Below, one piece after another: positions 46,011-58,000 of a DNA stretch of 64,000 nucleotides. Positions within the stretch are counted from its first letter, which is position 1; each line of letters begins with the position of its first letter. Position numbers and translations under genes: made by a program. Under the pieces are notes generated by a model. That model had not been told where the DNA came from. It saw nothing but the letters and a program-made list of their open reading frames with translations, and ran no database searches. Origin of the DNA: Streblospio benedicti (Eukaryota > Annelida > Polychaeta > Spionida > Spionidae); assembly GCA_019095985.1 (NCBI GenBank), contig CM032665.1, positions 31,502,377 to 31,566,376 on the forward strand, given 5' to 3'.

Positions 46011-46859
46011 ACTTGTATATAAAAATACTTTTATGAAGACCTTCAATGTACGATTGCTTGGGGGCATGAAGTGATTGATTTAATTAAAGCTGGGTCGACA
46101 TCCACGTGGGGTTGAAACCTCATGTATGAACATTTCTCTGCACAGTGCTAGTAGTGACGTACACGTTGATGGGGTTTCTGATGCATACGGAGAAACGCTA
46201 ATGCACTCACTCAAGGGGTGCACACCAGAACGGTATTAATGAGTATTTTCTTGAAGTGCCTATCTGACTTTCATCGACTATAATCAAAGTAAGACCTGTA
46301 TTTAGTGACAACTAGCTGAAGAATGCCAGAGCCATAAGCTAATTATAAGTTCTCAATATACCAATTGTAAATTGAATATGTTGGCCTTGTTGGTTTCACT
46401 AATTGCCTGGACCAGTAGCATCAATATGTCAAGTGAATGTAATATGAGACAAGTTATTCTCATTGAAGGGACTAATTTGAATCAAAATAGTACAAGGACA
46501 CACTATATAAGACACAGTGCCCAGGGTACAGTTGCTGGTGATGTTGCACTGTGTTATCTTTGAAAATGTGATAAATTATAGTAAAATATATTGAAATGAA
46601 ACCCTGAAATAATTTTAATCTTCTTTCATCAAAAGCACTAGACAATGACACAAACTGATAATGCCGATCGCCTGACAAAAATCTGACAAGCCATGTAAAT
46701 TTTTTAACTACGTTTACTGCTTATGGACTTAGGGTAGAATGAGAGGAAAATGCGATCATAAAGTGGATCAGTAACAAAGATGACAACTGAAAGATTAGAA
46801 ACCTTTATAAAAAAACACGACCGAGCGACTCAGAAACGGGTTCGCTTTTATTTGTGGTG

Positions 46860-47155
46860 TGAAATATTCGGGAACCTTGGAAAGGTTTAAAAGGTCGCGG
46901 AATCGAACTCGCGGCCTTCTGCACATACCAGACCAGTCATGTGTGTATGGCCAGACGGTCTACCACTGAGTTAACCTCCCGAGACACCTTGGGAAGTATT
47001 TATACTTGGCCACATTCAAATCCACCTGCGGCTTAGGTACTGCCACGCTTGAACACGGTGTGCCTGTATGTTCTATTTCTGTCTTGATTCCCTGCCTTTA
47101 GCCTTTGTCCACGAACATTTGCTAACCATTAGGCGTGATCATGACACTCGATTAC
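46860..47155 (-). mobile_element. tRNA-derived SINE, copy 1
   Basis: The minus strand shows box A-like TTAACTCAGTGGTAGA and box B GAGTTCGATTCC within about 46870-46985. The body shared with 47528-47818 extends about 170 bp 5' of the tRNA head. Confidence 0.7.
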
Positions 47156-47527
47156 TCGTGAGTCTCGAGATGTCTCTGGGTGGAAACACTGGCGGAGAGA
47201 GAAATTAGGAGTTCCATGTTCCATTTACTTGTTTTTCAGGGGCGCGATTAGGGACTGAGATCACCTAATTCTACCCGGTCCTTGACACCCCATAGGCACT
47301 CTCTAGTGACTGAGAGGCTGTTAAGAGCCCTTATTATCCAGACACGGACAGCTATCCTCATGACCACACACACCTAGCTCCTTTTGAGTTTGCTTGCCCG
47401 GGCTTTAGCCTCCCCTCCCAATTTCAACCTTTCTACTTGTTAACCCACTCGACTTTTTCTAATTGTTAAACCAGGGGAGATTACTTGAGGAACTATCCGG
47501 TGACTTCTATGAACCACTTTCTTGCAC

Positions 47528-47818
47528 CATATGTGAAATATTTCGGGAACCTTGTGAAGGTTTGGAAGGTCGTGGAATCTAACTCACGGCCTTCTGCAGA
47601 CCAGACTATTCATATATGTATGGGCAGACGCTCTACCACTGAGCTAACCGCCCCATGCACATTGGCAAGTGTTAATACTTGGCCACATTCAAAGCCAGAT
47701 ATACGGCTTAGGCACTGCCACGCTTGAACACGCTTGTATATTCTATTTCTGTCTTGATTCCCTGCCTTTAGCATTTGTCCACGAGCATTTTGTGACCATT
47801 AGGCGTGTGCATGACACT
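47528..47818 (-). mobile_element. tRNA-derived SINE, copy 2
   Basis: On the minus strand GGGGCGGTTAGCTCAGTGG and TAGAGCGTCTG form a near-perfect tRNA D-arm and box A, and GAGTTAGATTCC is the B box. The anticodon region is enlarged (TCTGC..GCAGA stem with a loop of about 26 nt), so it is not a working tRNA gene. Confidence 0.72.
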
Positions 47819-50800
47819 GGATAGAACCGTCCCCTGAGCCACTTCTTTTACAAAGGTTCCAGGTGTTTTTGTGTGGAACTTTTTAGTGGTGTTGCACCCT
47901 TGCGAGATTACAGGTGACAGGGGATTACTGAAGAAATATGTCATGGTTTGAGGCACTTCCTCCATACACATTTTTCTTTAAATACGCCGCCATCTTTGAA
48001 TTGTCTCCAAATTCTTGTTGGCGCATTGACTTAATTCAATCTGTGTGCGCTCAATAGGAATGCCATAATTATACTGCAAAAGCAATTTCTTTTACATACC
48101 CGATTCCCACGAATAATATTTATCTTCTAATGGTTTCATTTCTATATAGAAGATCCAATACAAAGGGGTAATAAAATTGTAATAAATAAGAATGTATGGG
48201 TAACTGTAACGGCCTGACAGCACAATTCTGAAAAAATATTTTGCTTGCACTTTAATCAACGTCTTAGTTATCAATGTTTATGCCATGTGTTAACTTTGTG
48301 GTGTTTGAATTCTAAAACTAGATATATATGCACGAAATTTTCAATTGCAAATTTTGCTGTTTACTAGCTACTACACAGCAAAAATATTAAACACTAGTAA
48401 TTATTGAGCAGGCAGCAAGTTTTATCACTACGTTTATAATTAATATGAAGAAAAATGCTGCCAGTCCTAGACTACGTTAATTCGAGGATTTGTAACCGTC
48501 TATTGGTGATTATTGAAAATCCGGCTGCTTGCCAGCTATAAAGGCTGTGCACAACAAACGCATCAGCATCATTGTATACTGAAGTAAAGGGTGGTTTTCT
48601 GAACACACCCATTGTTTTTCGATTATATAAAAAAAGAATTGTGGCTCGTTGAAATAAGAGAGGAGAACTCACAAAATTCTATGGCCCGAGGCGGGGGAGG
48701 TGGGGGGTCATAAAAACCAAAATTGCACTATATTTTAGCCCCCCCTTCCATAAACAAAAGTATTCCCTCTAAATAACATTCATTCTCCTACCACTGCATT
48801 AGGCAATGGCTGTTCATAATATGACTAATCAACACAATGAGTCATATATACTATATAGGCTAATGTATTGATGGTAAAGAGAAGCACTCATTGTTCCCCG
48901 GAAGACGGAGGTATCGCTGTGCAAACAATGCTCATGCATAGAGATAGCACATGATATCAAACCCCGCAATTGGTGTATCACAGTATTTACTGTACACATT
49001 CATTTAGAGTAGGCTTATAAGAGAGTTGGATATGGAAAAAAATGCTGAAAAAGAGGGATGTGGAAAGAGAGTGGTGTTTGGAGGGAAAATGCTGAAAATT
49101 GTGTTTTTATGTGGCAAAAGACCAAATACCATGCAGATGTAGGAATACTTGACCCTTTAGATAATCATTATGGTTACCTGGGAGGTTGGTTTACAGTTTC
49201 GTTCATGTGTATGTTCATGTTTCACCATTTCATGCTCTATTCCACAAACATGCACATCCACTTGCTTATATAAAGACAGAAAGTGTAACACGAGACACGC
49301 ACATGCACACAAATGGGTGAAAATAACAGAAAATGAAACAGAACGGTGGCCTAAAACAAGGCCTCTTCTCACAAGCAATGTAATGAGCAACGGAAACCTC
49401 AGTCTAATGCACCATTTATAAATGCTTTAGAGTCAAAATACATTAAGTTATATCCACAACTAATCGAATCAAGCTGAGCCATTTTCTTTGTTTTCTGTTC
49501 TGTTTCTGCTGCTTTATAATCAAAAAGTAGAATCTATTTCATGTTGGTCCAAATTTATTTATACATGTTTCAACACCTCCAGTGTCCTTTTCAATTTAAT
49601 TTAAAAAAATTCCACTGCCAGTTCCAAAACATAGAATAATACAAAACCAAACAACAATGCCAATCATATTTTAAACCATCTCTACACCGAAATATCATAT
49701 TATACCAAATTATACCAATAGACGCCCATGTATTTGGGTGACATAATATTATGGTGCATGTATCTGATCATGATGTTAAATACTAATAAACTGAACAAAG
49801 TGGTGAGACTACCTAACCTTTGGTTGACTGGGGAAAATGGATGACATCAGACAAAACCTACGTGCACTTCAAGTCGTGTGCGTATTCGATTTCAACAGAA
49901 TTGAAGTGAATTGATGCAAATGAAATGTACACCCATATTGCAGTTAATTTGATATATGCATATTTTGTAAAACATTGCGTAATCTTTCAACATGAAGTAA
50001 TATGCACGTATGTGTCAAGAATTATTTTCTACAAGGACCCACTTGCCAACTTCGCATGTTGCATGCATTTTGTGTTTTTAGTGTTTTCTTCCTCAACTCT
50101 TTGTGTCTGGCCTGTAGATGTCGTTTTACTTATTTCCTTTCAGGTTCAAGCTTACAGAATTATTTTTTTTTATCAAAATTGTGTGGAAGTAAACATAAAT
50201 AAACTTCGACAACCATATTCAAAGAATTAAATGAATAAATCTTGCCAATAAATGTTTTCCTTAACACTCTTGTCTTTTCTTGTATAGTTCACACAAAAGA
50301 TAATGTATGTGTACATATCAAATGGAAGGCTCTATAGTAGTCTATACACAGTTTCTTCAGCAACTAAACACGATTTCATCTATAAAACAAACCATAGTAC
50401 ATACATTAGAATGGATTACAATCGATCTACTTCCTCGAGTTTATTACTAGGTTTGGTGTGATCATGATAGTACAAATTCCAGTCATCACCCACATAGACG
50501 GATTCACCCTCCTCTTTCCACAATGTATTTCATTTTATGCTGACTATGCTGACTATAAAACTGTTTTGTTTCTTTTTAATCATTCGTGTACTTGTGCATA
50601 GTAAGATTAAGTACTACTCCATTTTCAATTTAATAATTTGTCATTTGCTGAGGACGTGTGTACATCCAAGAAAAAAATGAATCGTTGACTCAAATTTATC
50701 TCTATGTGTCATTTTTGTGTATGTTTTTAAGTACATACGATATCAAGTGCTACCCCCATCCCACCCACACACAGCTAGCTTAAGTGTAACCCCCCCTCCC

Positions 50801-52081
50801 TCATGTCCCCAACATTCGGGATCTGCTCGTGTCCCCTAGACCACCTCGATGCCATTTTAATACATCACTACACTCGGTGCTTGACACGAATTGGCGTCAC
50901 ACGCATGATTGCCAGACGGCAATTGTCACCTAATTGCGACATTACACTATCAATGGGCGAGTAATACTTTTTTTTGCAGTTCAGACGAGTCCCAGATAGC
51001 AGGCTAAAGGCTGCGGGAACGTTACTACTGATGTGTTTATTGAGCCTTGTCCCAGATCAAATATCTGTTATAGGAATGTCATAGCTATAATTATATGCAA
51101 TTTCACATACATTGCAGTTATATTGCATATATGCATAAATCAAAATGTGATAAATGAAAATGTGCTGGTAATGTATGCTGGACACAGTTAGCCTATTTGA
51201 CAATTTGTGAACAAGATAGGGTTGATTGAAATATGATTTCCCAAATAATATTTCAAATTCTGAGTGACTAATCAACTTATCAAATAATACAGATCCAGTA
51301 TATAGATATAAATGTCCGAGAAAGATAGATACATGTACAGTGAATGGTCATACGTGAAAAAATAGGTAAAATAAATTTGATTGTGATAGTAGTTTGAAGA
51401 ATATTTACAAGTGTTCCTGATAATAGTTAGTGTTGAAGAGATCTCATGAATTAGACTAACATTCATGAATTGCTCAGTTCTATACCATATATGAAATTCA
51501 CTTATTCAGTTGGAAATCCAAGCCATATCATATACATAAAACATGGTTTAATATTGGCAGTATAAAACAATACGTTATTGCGCATATCTCATGTTTCATA
51601 TGCAATTGGACACACATATCTGGATCTTGAAGGAAGCACTACTTTCAGTTGTCAGTGTGAGTTATAATGCAAAGTAGGATAACACGAATTCGCTACTTAG
51701 ATGGAGTTATTGATATAGTTGACTTTTCAATGTTCGGTGAAATAAAAGTTCCACTGCACATGTATGACCTTGACCATATCCCGTTATTGAATCTACCATT
51801 GATTCTTCTAGTGTTCCGTGTACAATAGAACCTACAATAAAGGCCATCTCTTTATTGAGTCTACCTCTACAATGGGACCATCTAATATGATCCCGAGCCT
51901 GGACATACTTATAGTAATAGCAATTCTACATTGTGACCATTGAGCGCAGTCCCCTGTGTGCAACTGTCGTGCTTATTAACAGAACACATTCTTTGATAAT
52001 TCTAGTCTTATTCTGCGTATCTGTCATGATAAATCTCTTTGTATCTTTATGAAGACTATTATTAGTAGTAGGACTATCCAA
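47819..52081. other. Gene-poor intergenic DNA
   Basis: A G-rich element remnant lies at about 48685-48740, a GGATGTGGAAA-type repeat scrap at about 49010-49110 and a CCTACAATAAAGG..GACC family scrap at 51825-51905. No exons are seen. Confidence 0.5.
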
Positions 52082-52226
52082 AGAGGTTAAACTAAACTAC
52101 GCTACAACTCACTAATTCAACTTTTTTTTACTGACGTTGCGGCTTCCATCACAGAGCCTTTGACCGAAGTGACGTCAGTGTTTGTTGAATTAGTGAGTAG
52201 TAGCAGGGTAGTTTAGTTTAACCTCT
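52082..52226. mobile_element. Palindromic MITE, 145 bp
   Basis: AGAGGTTAAACTAAACTAC and its complement end the element. The arms continue inward (CTCACTAATTCAAC, then TGACG/CGTCA) so nearly the whole sequence folds into one hairpin. Confidence 0.8.
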
Positions 52227-54785
52227 GTGAATCCCTTTGTGTTTCCTGCTTTGTGCACTTCCAGCCTGTTGAAAACTTTCCATGTACCAGTACAGTAAAC
52301 GTTAAACTAACTAATGGGTGTTTTCTGGGCTAATAATGCCAGAACTCTAACAATCGATCCAACTACGACTGGGATAGCGGAACAAACTGCAAAACAATTA
52401 CATCTATTCGCAACAGGCGGGCAACGTCATGGTCTGTTTTTACAGTAACATTAACTGTGCATTCACGCTTTTTATGTCTGAAATCTGAGTTGTTTGAAAT
52501 GAGCAGTAAAATGATGTTGACTACAATGATGTACATGTAGAATGGATAAAACGTATGTGATGGGTAATGCGTTGATGTTTTTTTTAGCAACGCTTATACT
52601 TTTTGATTGCAATTACTTATATAGGATACAATGTATGACAATGTGAAGACAATGCTACAATTGAACGGATACTAAGTACTTGCTCCATTTTAACTGTTAT
52701 ATTTTCAATTATGGTCAAATAATCGTAAACCTCTACTATTTTATTCACATATTACGAATATTCATACACCCAATATCCCAATTGGACTTTGGATACGAAA
52801 TGTTTAAATTTGAGTGCATATGCATTTTGTGCATGCAGTTCAAACGTTGGGTGTGGTTAGAGATCGTTCAAGCACTCCATAGAACATTAAAGCATTTTAA
52901 ACTATACTCAAAATATACATTTTATTATTCTCAACACAAATAACACGTTTGAAACGCCTTCTTAGCACCACCTTAAAAATACAAAACAAAACAATTAAAG
53001 GAGGAGAAAAAAAAGATGTCCACAAAACATTTCCGACGTTCTCTCTCACATCTCAAGCTTAGGATGTGAGAGGGAGAAATTTAAACTTGTGCAGTTAGCA
53101 CGGTAGACATAAAAATAAAGTGTAGATGACGAATCAGAGAATATTTGAGACTTCCCAAATTCATGGCTTTGTTTACATGTGAAATTAAATGCAGACGAAA
53201 TTCATCTATAACTAGAATAACAGCCACAGATTTAATATAAGCCATTAAAATCAAAGCAATTTGATAAGTGCGCAATCCTTTTCCTATAAAATAATGTCAG
53301 TATTAAAAAGGGTAAAAGTTAATCAAATGAACTTAAGTCGGTCGCTGTCACGAAATGGAACAAATATTGCTTTCAGTCTTCTCCAGTTTTAATAATTAAA
53401 TATCAAATGGTCTGTGAAGTACGTAGTTTATGTGTAGATTAATACCTTTAACTCTTTGTGTCTGTACCTCTCAAAAATTGTCCAATCAGATGAAGATGAT
53501 TAAGGAAATCTGTGCGTAAAACCTTCAGGAATAGAAATTACACCTTCTTTCTGAATGACTCACTTTCCCGCCATAAATAGCCTCTGTCTCATAATACCGG
53601 GGCACATGAGAAAACAAGTAGATCGAGAATCACTTCATTAGAACATTCTGATGGAAGTTCATTTATCCTGGATTTGATAGACAAACGTAATCATCTTATT
53701 TTTAACCAGGATAATACAAGCAATTAAATTGTCATAACAAGTCTTCATGTATATTTAAAACAAAATTGGCATCCAAACAAGTACCAAATAATGTTACTAC
53801 AGTGAAAATAATTGTTTTCCTGGTGTGAACATGTAAAAAAAGGTTCTAGGAAGATCTACCGTAATATACACAATCCGTGTTCACATTGCATATTATCGCT
53901 ATACATTCGGGCTTCCTGTGCACAACAAAATGCACCCCAGATCATGTAATTTGAATCATGAAAATTGTGCTCATCCTTCGAAACGATAAGTGAGTACCTT
54001 CATTTTAACAACTCAAATGCTATTGTTGGATCATTAATAGCTGTGCGACGATTTAACATAAAACTATACGGGATGGGTGTGCACTGTTCTACCATATAAT
54101 ATCTAACATAGCAGTTTGGTGCAACTTGTTGAACGTTGGTGCTAATATGCTTTTTTTCTTTGTTGACTTCTGAGAATGACTTTGAACTGATCTTTTCTAT
54201 AACAATTGGCAGGAAATGATGAAAATACCTCAGATTTGTGTTCATGAGAACAGGCAATTACATAGTTTTACAGTACGTGGGCAGTTATAAAAATACTAGA
54301 GAGTATTGCACAGCATTGCTATCATGTGTTGGTTATTTCATCATATGGTTGGAATAAATGTGAAACATGTATATACAAACATTTAATCGCTTAGAGCGTT
54401 AACAGCATACAATTAGAGACTATAATCGTGAGGAAGTCAACAATATTACATTATAATATCATAACAGTAGTTTTGTTAAAAAAGGAATTACACCAATGTA
54501 ATACAATACAATAATATGCATTTGAATTCACATAGCAATTCTTAACATGAATCAGTTTGCAATCATATTGGCAAAAAATGACAGAATGTTCTGAAGAAAT
54601 GGGCAAAACTTTTATGAATATATATTCACATAGCCTAGACAGAGGACTTGTAAAGTTAACAAAAATGGAACACAAATATGAACACTTACTAGCGAAACTT
54701 AACACAGTATTTAGCTGTATTCTGGACCCTATCACAAAAAACTGTTAAACAAGCAGTGAACATAACACATAAGGCATCGAAAACC
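52227..54785. other. Intergenic DNA upstream of the TMEM145-like gene
   Basis: A small hairpin (TCTCACATC/GATGTGAGA) lies at 53039-53078. No upstream exon or clear TATA box was found for the next gene. Confidence 0.5.
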
Positions 54786-54808
54786 AAGATGGCCACCACC
54801 AAGATGGC
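54786..54808 (+). promoter_or_regulatory. Two CAAGATGGC motifs (YY1-like) around the start codon
   Basis: CAAGATGGC occurs twice, 14 bases apart, each containing an in-frame ATG of the TMEM145-like gene. The AAGATGGC core is the known YY1 motif that often overlaps start codons of broadly expressed genes. Its use here is inferred. Confidence 0.4.
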
Positions 54809-55041
54809 TGCCATGATCCCCGGCCACAAAATACTGCTGCTAGCTTTAATTATGCTGATTCATGGCAGTCAAGCTCGTCGGATTGTCAAGTTCTGGAAGG
54901 ACACTGAGGAATCATGGCTCCCACTGGGGTCATTCTGCTTCCTGCCTGGGTTCGGCGGGCTAGAGTATGCATTCTCATTTCCGGACGTCGGTGGTGGCTT
55001 CCATCCAACACTCGTTCTTTACTACGAGAACAAACAAGATG
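54789..55041 (+). CDS. TMEM145-like exon 1: signal peptide and start of ectodomain
   Basis: Starts at ATG 54789 and ends GAT G|GTAGAC, leaving one base of a Gly codon. In-frame ATGs at codons 6 and 9 are possible alternative starts; all keep the signal peptide. Confidence 0.8.
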
Positions 55042-58000
55042 GTAGACTGAATAATATTTTCTCATTCTAACATTATGTTATATATATTTTTTCTCAACCA
55101 ATCACATGGTTTAGGTTTAGTTGTAATAGTTGAGTCTAATTTTGCATACAAGAGTAGAAAATCAACTTATAATTTTGAAGGGTTCATAATGTTGTTCTAA
55201 TTAAAGAAACAACATCAGCCTGTTTTTCTAAATAAAGTGGCAACTGGAGCTGGTGGATTTGTTCATGCCCACAACAAAGACGCAGAGATGACGCGACACA
55301 ACATCAACATCCTGCATGTGGGAGGCATGGATCCAGAGGCTTCGGACGGATCAGGTCAGACATCATTGTTCTTCCCCTCAACTTGTTGATCATAAACAAT
55401 TCTGTCCAGTTGATCTTTTGTTATGTGGTATAAAGCAGTGTGTCTCATATGATTCAATTAGTCAAAGTTAGTACCTGCTACAGTGTTCGCTATCGATAAT
55501 GAATTGTATTCAATATTTAAAGTTTAGAATTATTTTTGGAAGGAAAGCAGGCTATAACTATTAGTAATTGAATCATGATAAACAATTCTGGTTGGTTGAG
55601 ATATTGGCGCAAGCCCCTATCTCCCTCTCCAAAAAAAACACACTCCTCCCCTAAAACGCGTTCATGTTGTTGTTTGTGTATCTGCAATCTCACGGACGTA
55701 CAAATACTATGGAATCCAGCGGTTGTGATCTCCAGGTTTAAAAACATCTGAACGACAGCAGCATTTTGCCGAACAGAAATTTCACCCTATTAAATACTGA
55801 TACAATCAAAAGCACACATTAAAAAATACTATTGATCCAAACAGATAGCGAAATAATAGAAAAACAACCAGCACACCATTAATCAGATGTAGAGCAGAAA
55901 TGTATTCGCAATGTCATAAGCAATTCCACTGTGCATGGGAAGGTAGTGAAATAACAGTATAGCCTCGAAACAATACCTCTTGGAATATGGCACCAAGAGG
56001 TAGAGAAGAAGTCTCTTTTATGAGGTTTAAAGTGGTGGCTGTTTGAAACTGCAGGAAAAGATCTTAATTTTCCGAGGTGGTCTCATTATAGAGGTGGCCA
56101 TTATGATAGGTAATGCTGTATGAATTTGGAAAATAACACAGATATATAAGACGTCGACCATGATTTCTCATACTACCCATCCGCAATGCAACAGAAAGCT
56201 ACGTACACATATGCAAGACAACCGCCGATTATTGATAGTGTGGTCTAACGATATATTTCATACACTACCTTTATACAGCACTGCCACAAGACTTTGTTGT
56301 CCTATATAAACATTTTTAAGTGGGGTGTCCATCTTGCCTTGTTATGGCAGGTTGTAAATTTACCAGCTGCCCGTGCTTTAGCACACCCAATCAATTTAAA
56401 TCATTTCAATACATACAATTCAATATGTACAGAATAAATAAAGAAATTTCATTGCAATTACATTTGTATCCGTTTAGAGACATGACTAGCTGATTTCCTT
56501 TTGGATAGACCCTTTTCAACAGCAACAAGGTCATATACACTAATGAGTTGAATTGAGTACATACTCAAGGACATTAAAAGCAGAACACATAGAGACCGTA
56601 CACATCTTGTGGCGAGCTTTCAAACTTGTGTTATGGCGTTCATTGCCATATTTGGCCAAAATGAGTGATGAAATAGAATAATGTAAATGTGGTGGTTTGT
56701 AGTCGTGATCCAAGTCATGCTCTCACGACTTTACAATTTACACCAGGTCATTGCATGCATTGGCCTACTTATTGATCATCAATTGATCATTTCTCGCACA
56801 CTTGCACCGGCAACACATTCAGCGCACACGGCTTGCAGAAAAATACATCTTCCCCCGAGAAGGTGATCATTAGATGACATCTATCTATAATATTTGATAG
56901 GTGATACCTTGCTGTGGCAAGATGAGAATATAAGGATTTGGGATTTCTAAGAAGTTAGAAATGGGATGGGGCGAGGTGGGGTGGGTGACGTGCAAGAAAA
57001 CACCAAAGCAGATGAGGCTCTCGTGGCACGTACATATAGTAACCAAATCAGTAGACGTTGCATCAGGCGCTTCTCTGTCTGTAACTAGCAGCTCCGCCCG
57101 CCATTCAGGCGCCGGTAATGACACGTCTGGCGCCGGCGGGTCTGCTGCAGCGCCAGACACCAGCCGCTCATCATCATCATCCCAAGGCTGCAAGTGCAGG
57201 TAACACTGGTCAGTTTGCCGTGATGACCATCGGATGTAGCATTTTATAGCTATATTTTGTGTTAATGCTATATGGCTTCTAGGCGTTTGTTTCCTTGGGT
57301 TACTGATGTCGGTTGTTAAATATGACCATAGTCTAGTTGTGAGAAGGGGGTTTATAACTGGGTGTGTATTGTACTTTTCTTGGTAATGCCAAGGATTTCT
57401 TCTATGGCCTGCAGCTCTACATATAGAGAACTATCCTTGGTGATAGAAAAGATCCTTGCTGATTTGATACTGATACGTTTTACGTGTAAATAATGACATG
57501 CTTACCAAAAGTAAAAGGCGATGCAATGCTGTGTCTACATAAAACCATCACAATGATCTCAAAGAACAGCCTTATATACGTCCAATTATCCATGCTCCCA
57601 TCACCAGGCCACATTCAGCTAATTCATTTGCACTGTGTGAAATTTCAAGACCCACTGTTACATAGTCATTGGACCCAAATATGAGAGTCCACTTGGTTTG
57701 TAATTTTCAGGTGGCAAATTTTCATTGGTTGTATCATGTTGCTGGACCATCAGTCCAAATGATTCCACTTGTTGGCCTTGAATCGGTGGTGGCAAAAGTG
57801 TTCAAATCAGCATTTGAAGCTTTCTCTTAATTGATGCGTAAAAATTAAAAACAAATTGTATACCATAATTTGGCTGTTAAAGCCTATTTCACTTCATTAA
57901 ACATGCAAATGATGGTTCCTATCTTTTATCAATAGATGTCTTAGAATGACCAATGAGTAAAAATGTTTTTGTTGGAAAGAAACGATAAAACTCCTTCACA

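Larger units (their letters stand above)
55355..57066. other. TMEM145-like intron with repeats
   Basis: An AAGACCACC-family element lies at 55955-56128 and the second copy of the structured 76-nt repeat at 56846-56924. No further exon is seen. Confidence 0.5.

Noticed and set aside
47563-47657. Possible functional tRNA gene
   Set aside because: The D-arm is good but the anticodon loop is enlarged and the acceptor stem does not pair; a sister copy with the same defects shows that it is a SINE head.
56885-57193. Minus-strand frame WDDDDERLVSGAAADPP opposite the candidate exon
   Set aside because: Lower GC at third positions than the plus frame and no gene model on that strand; noted only as an alternative.
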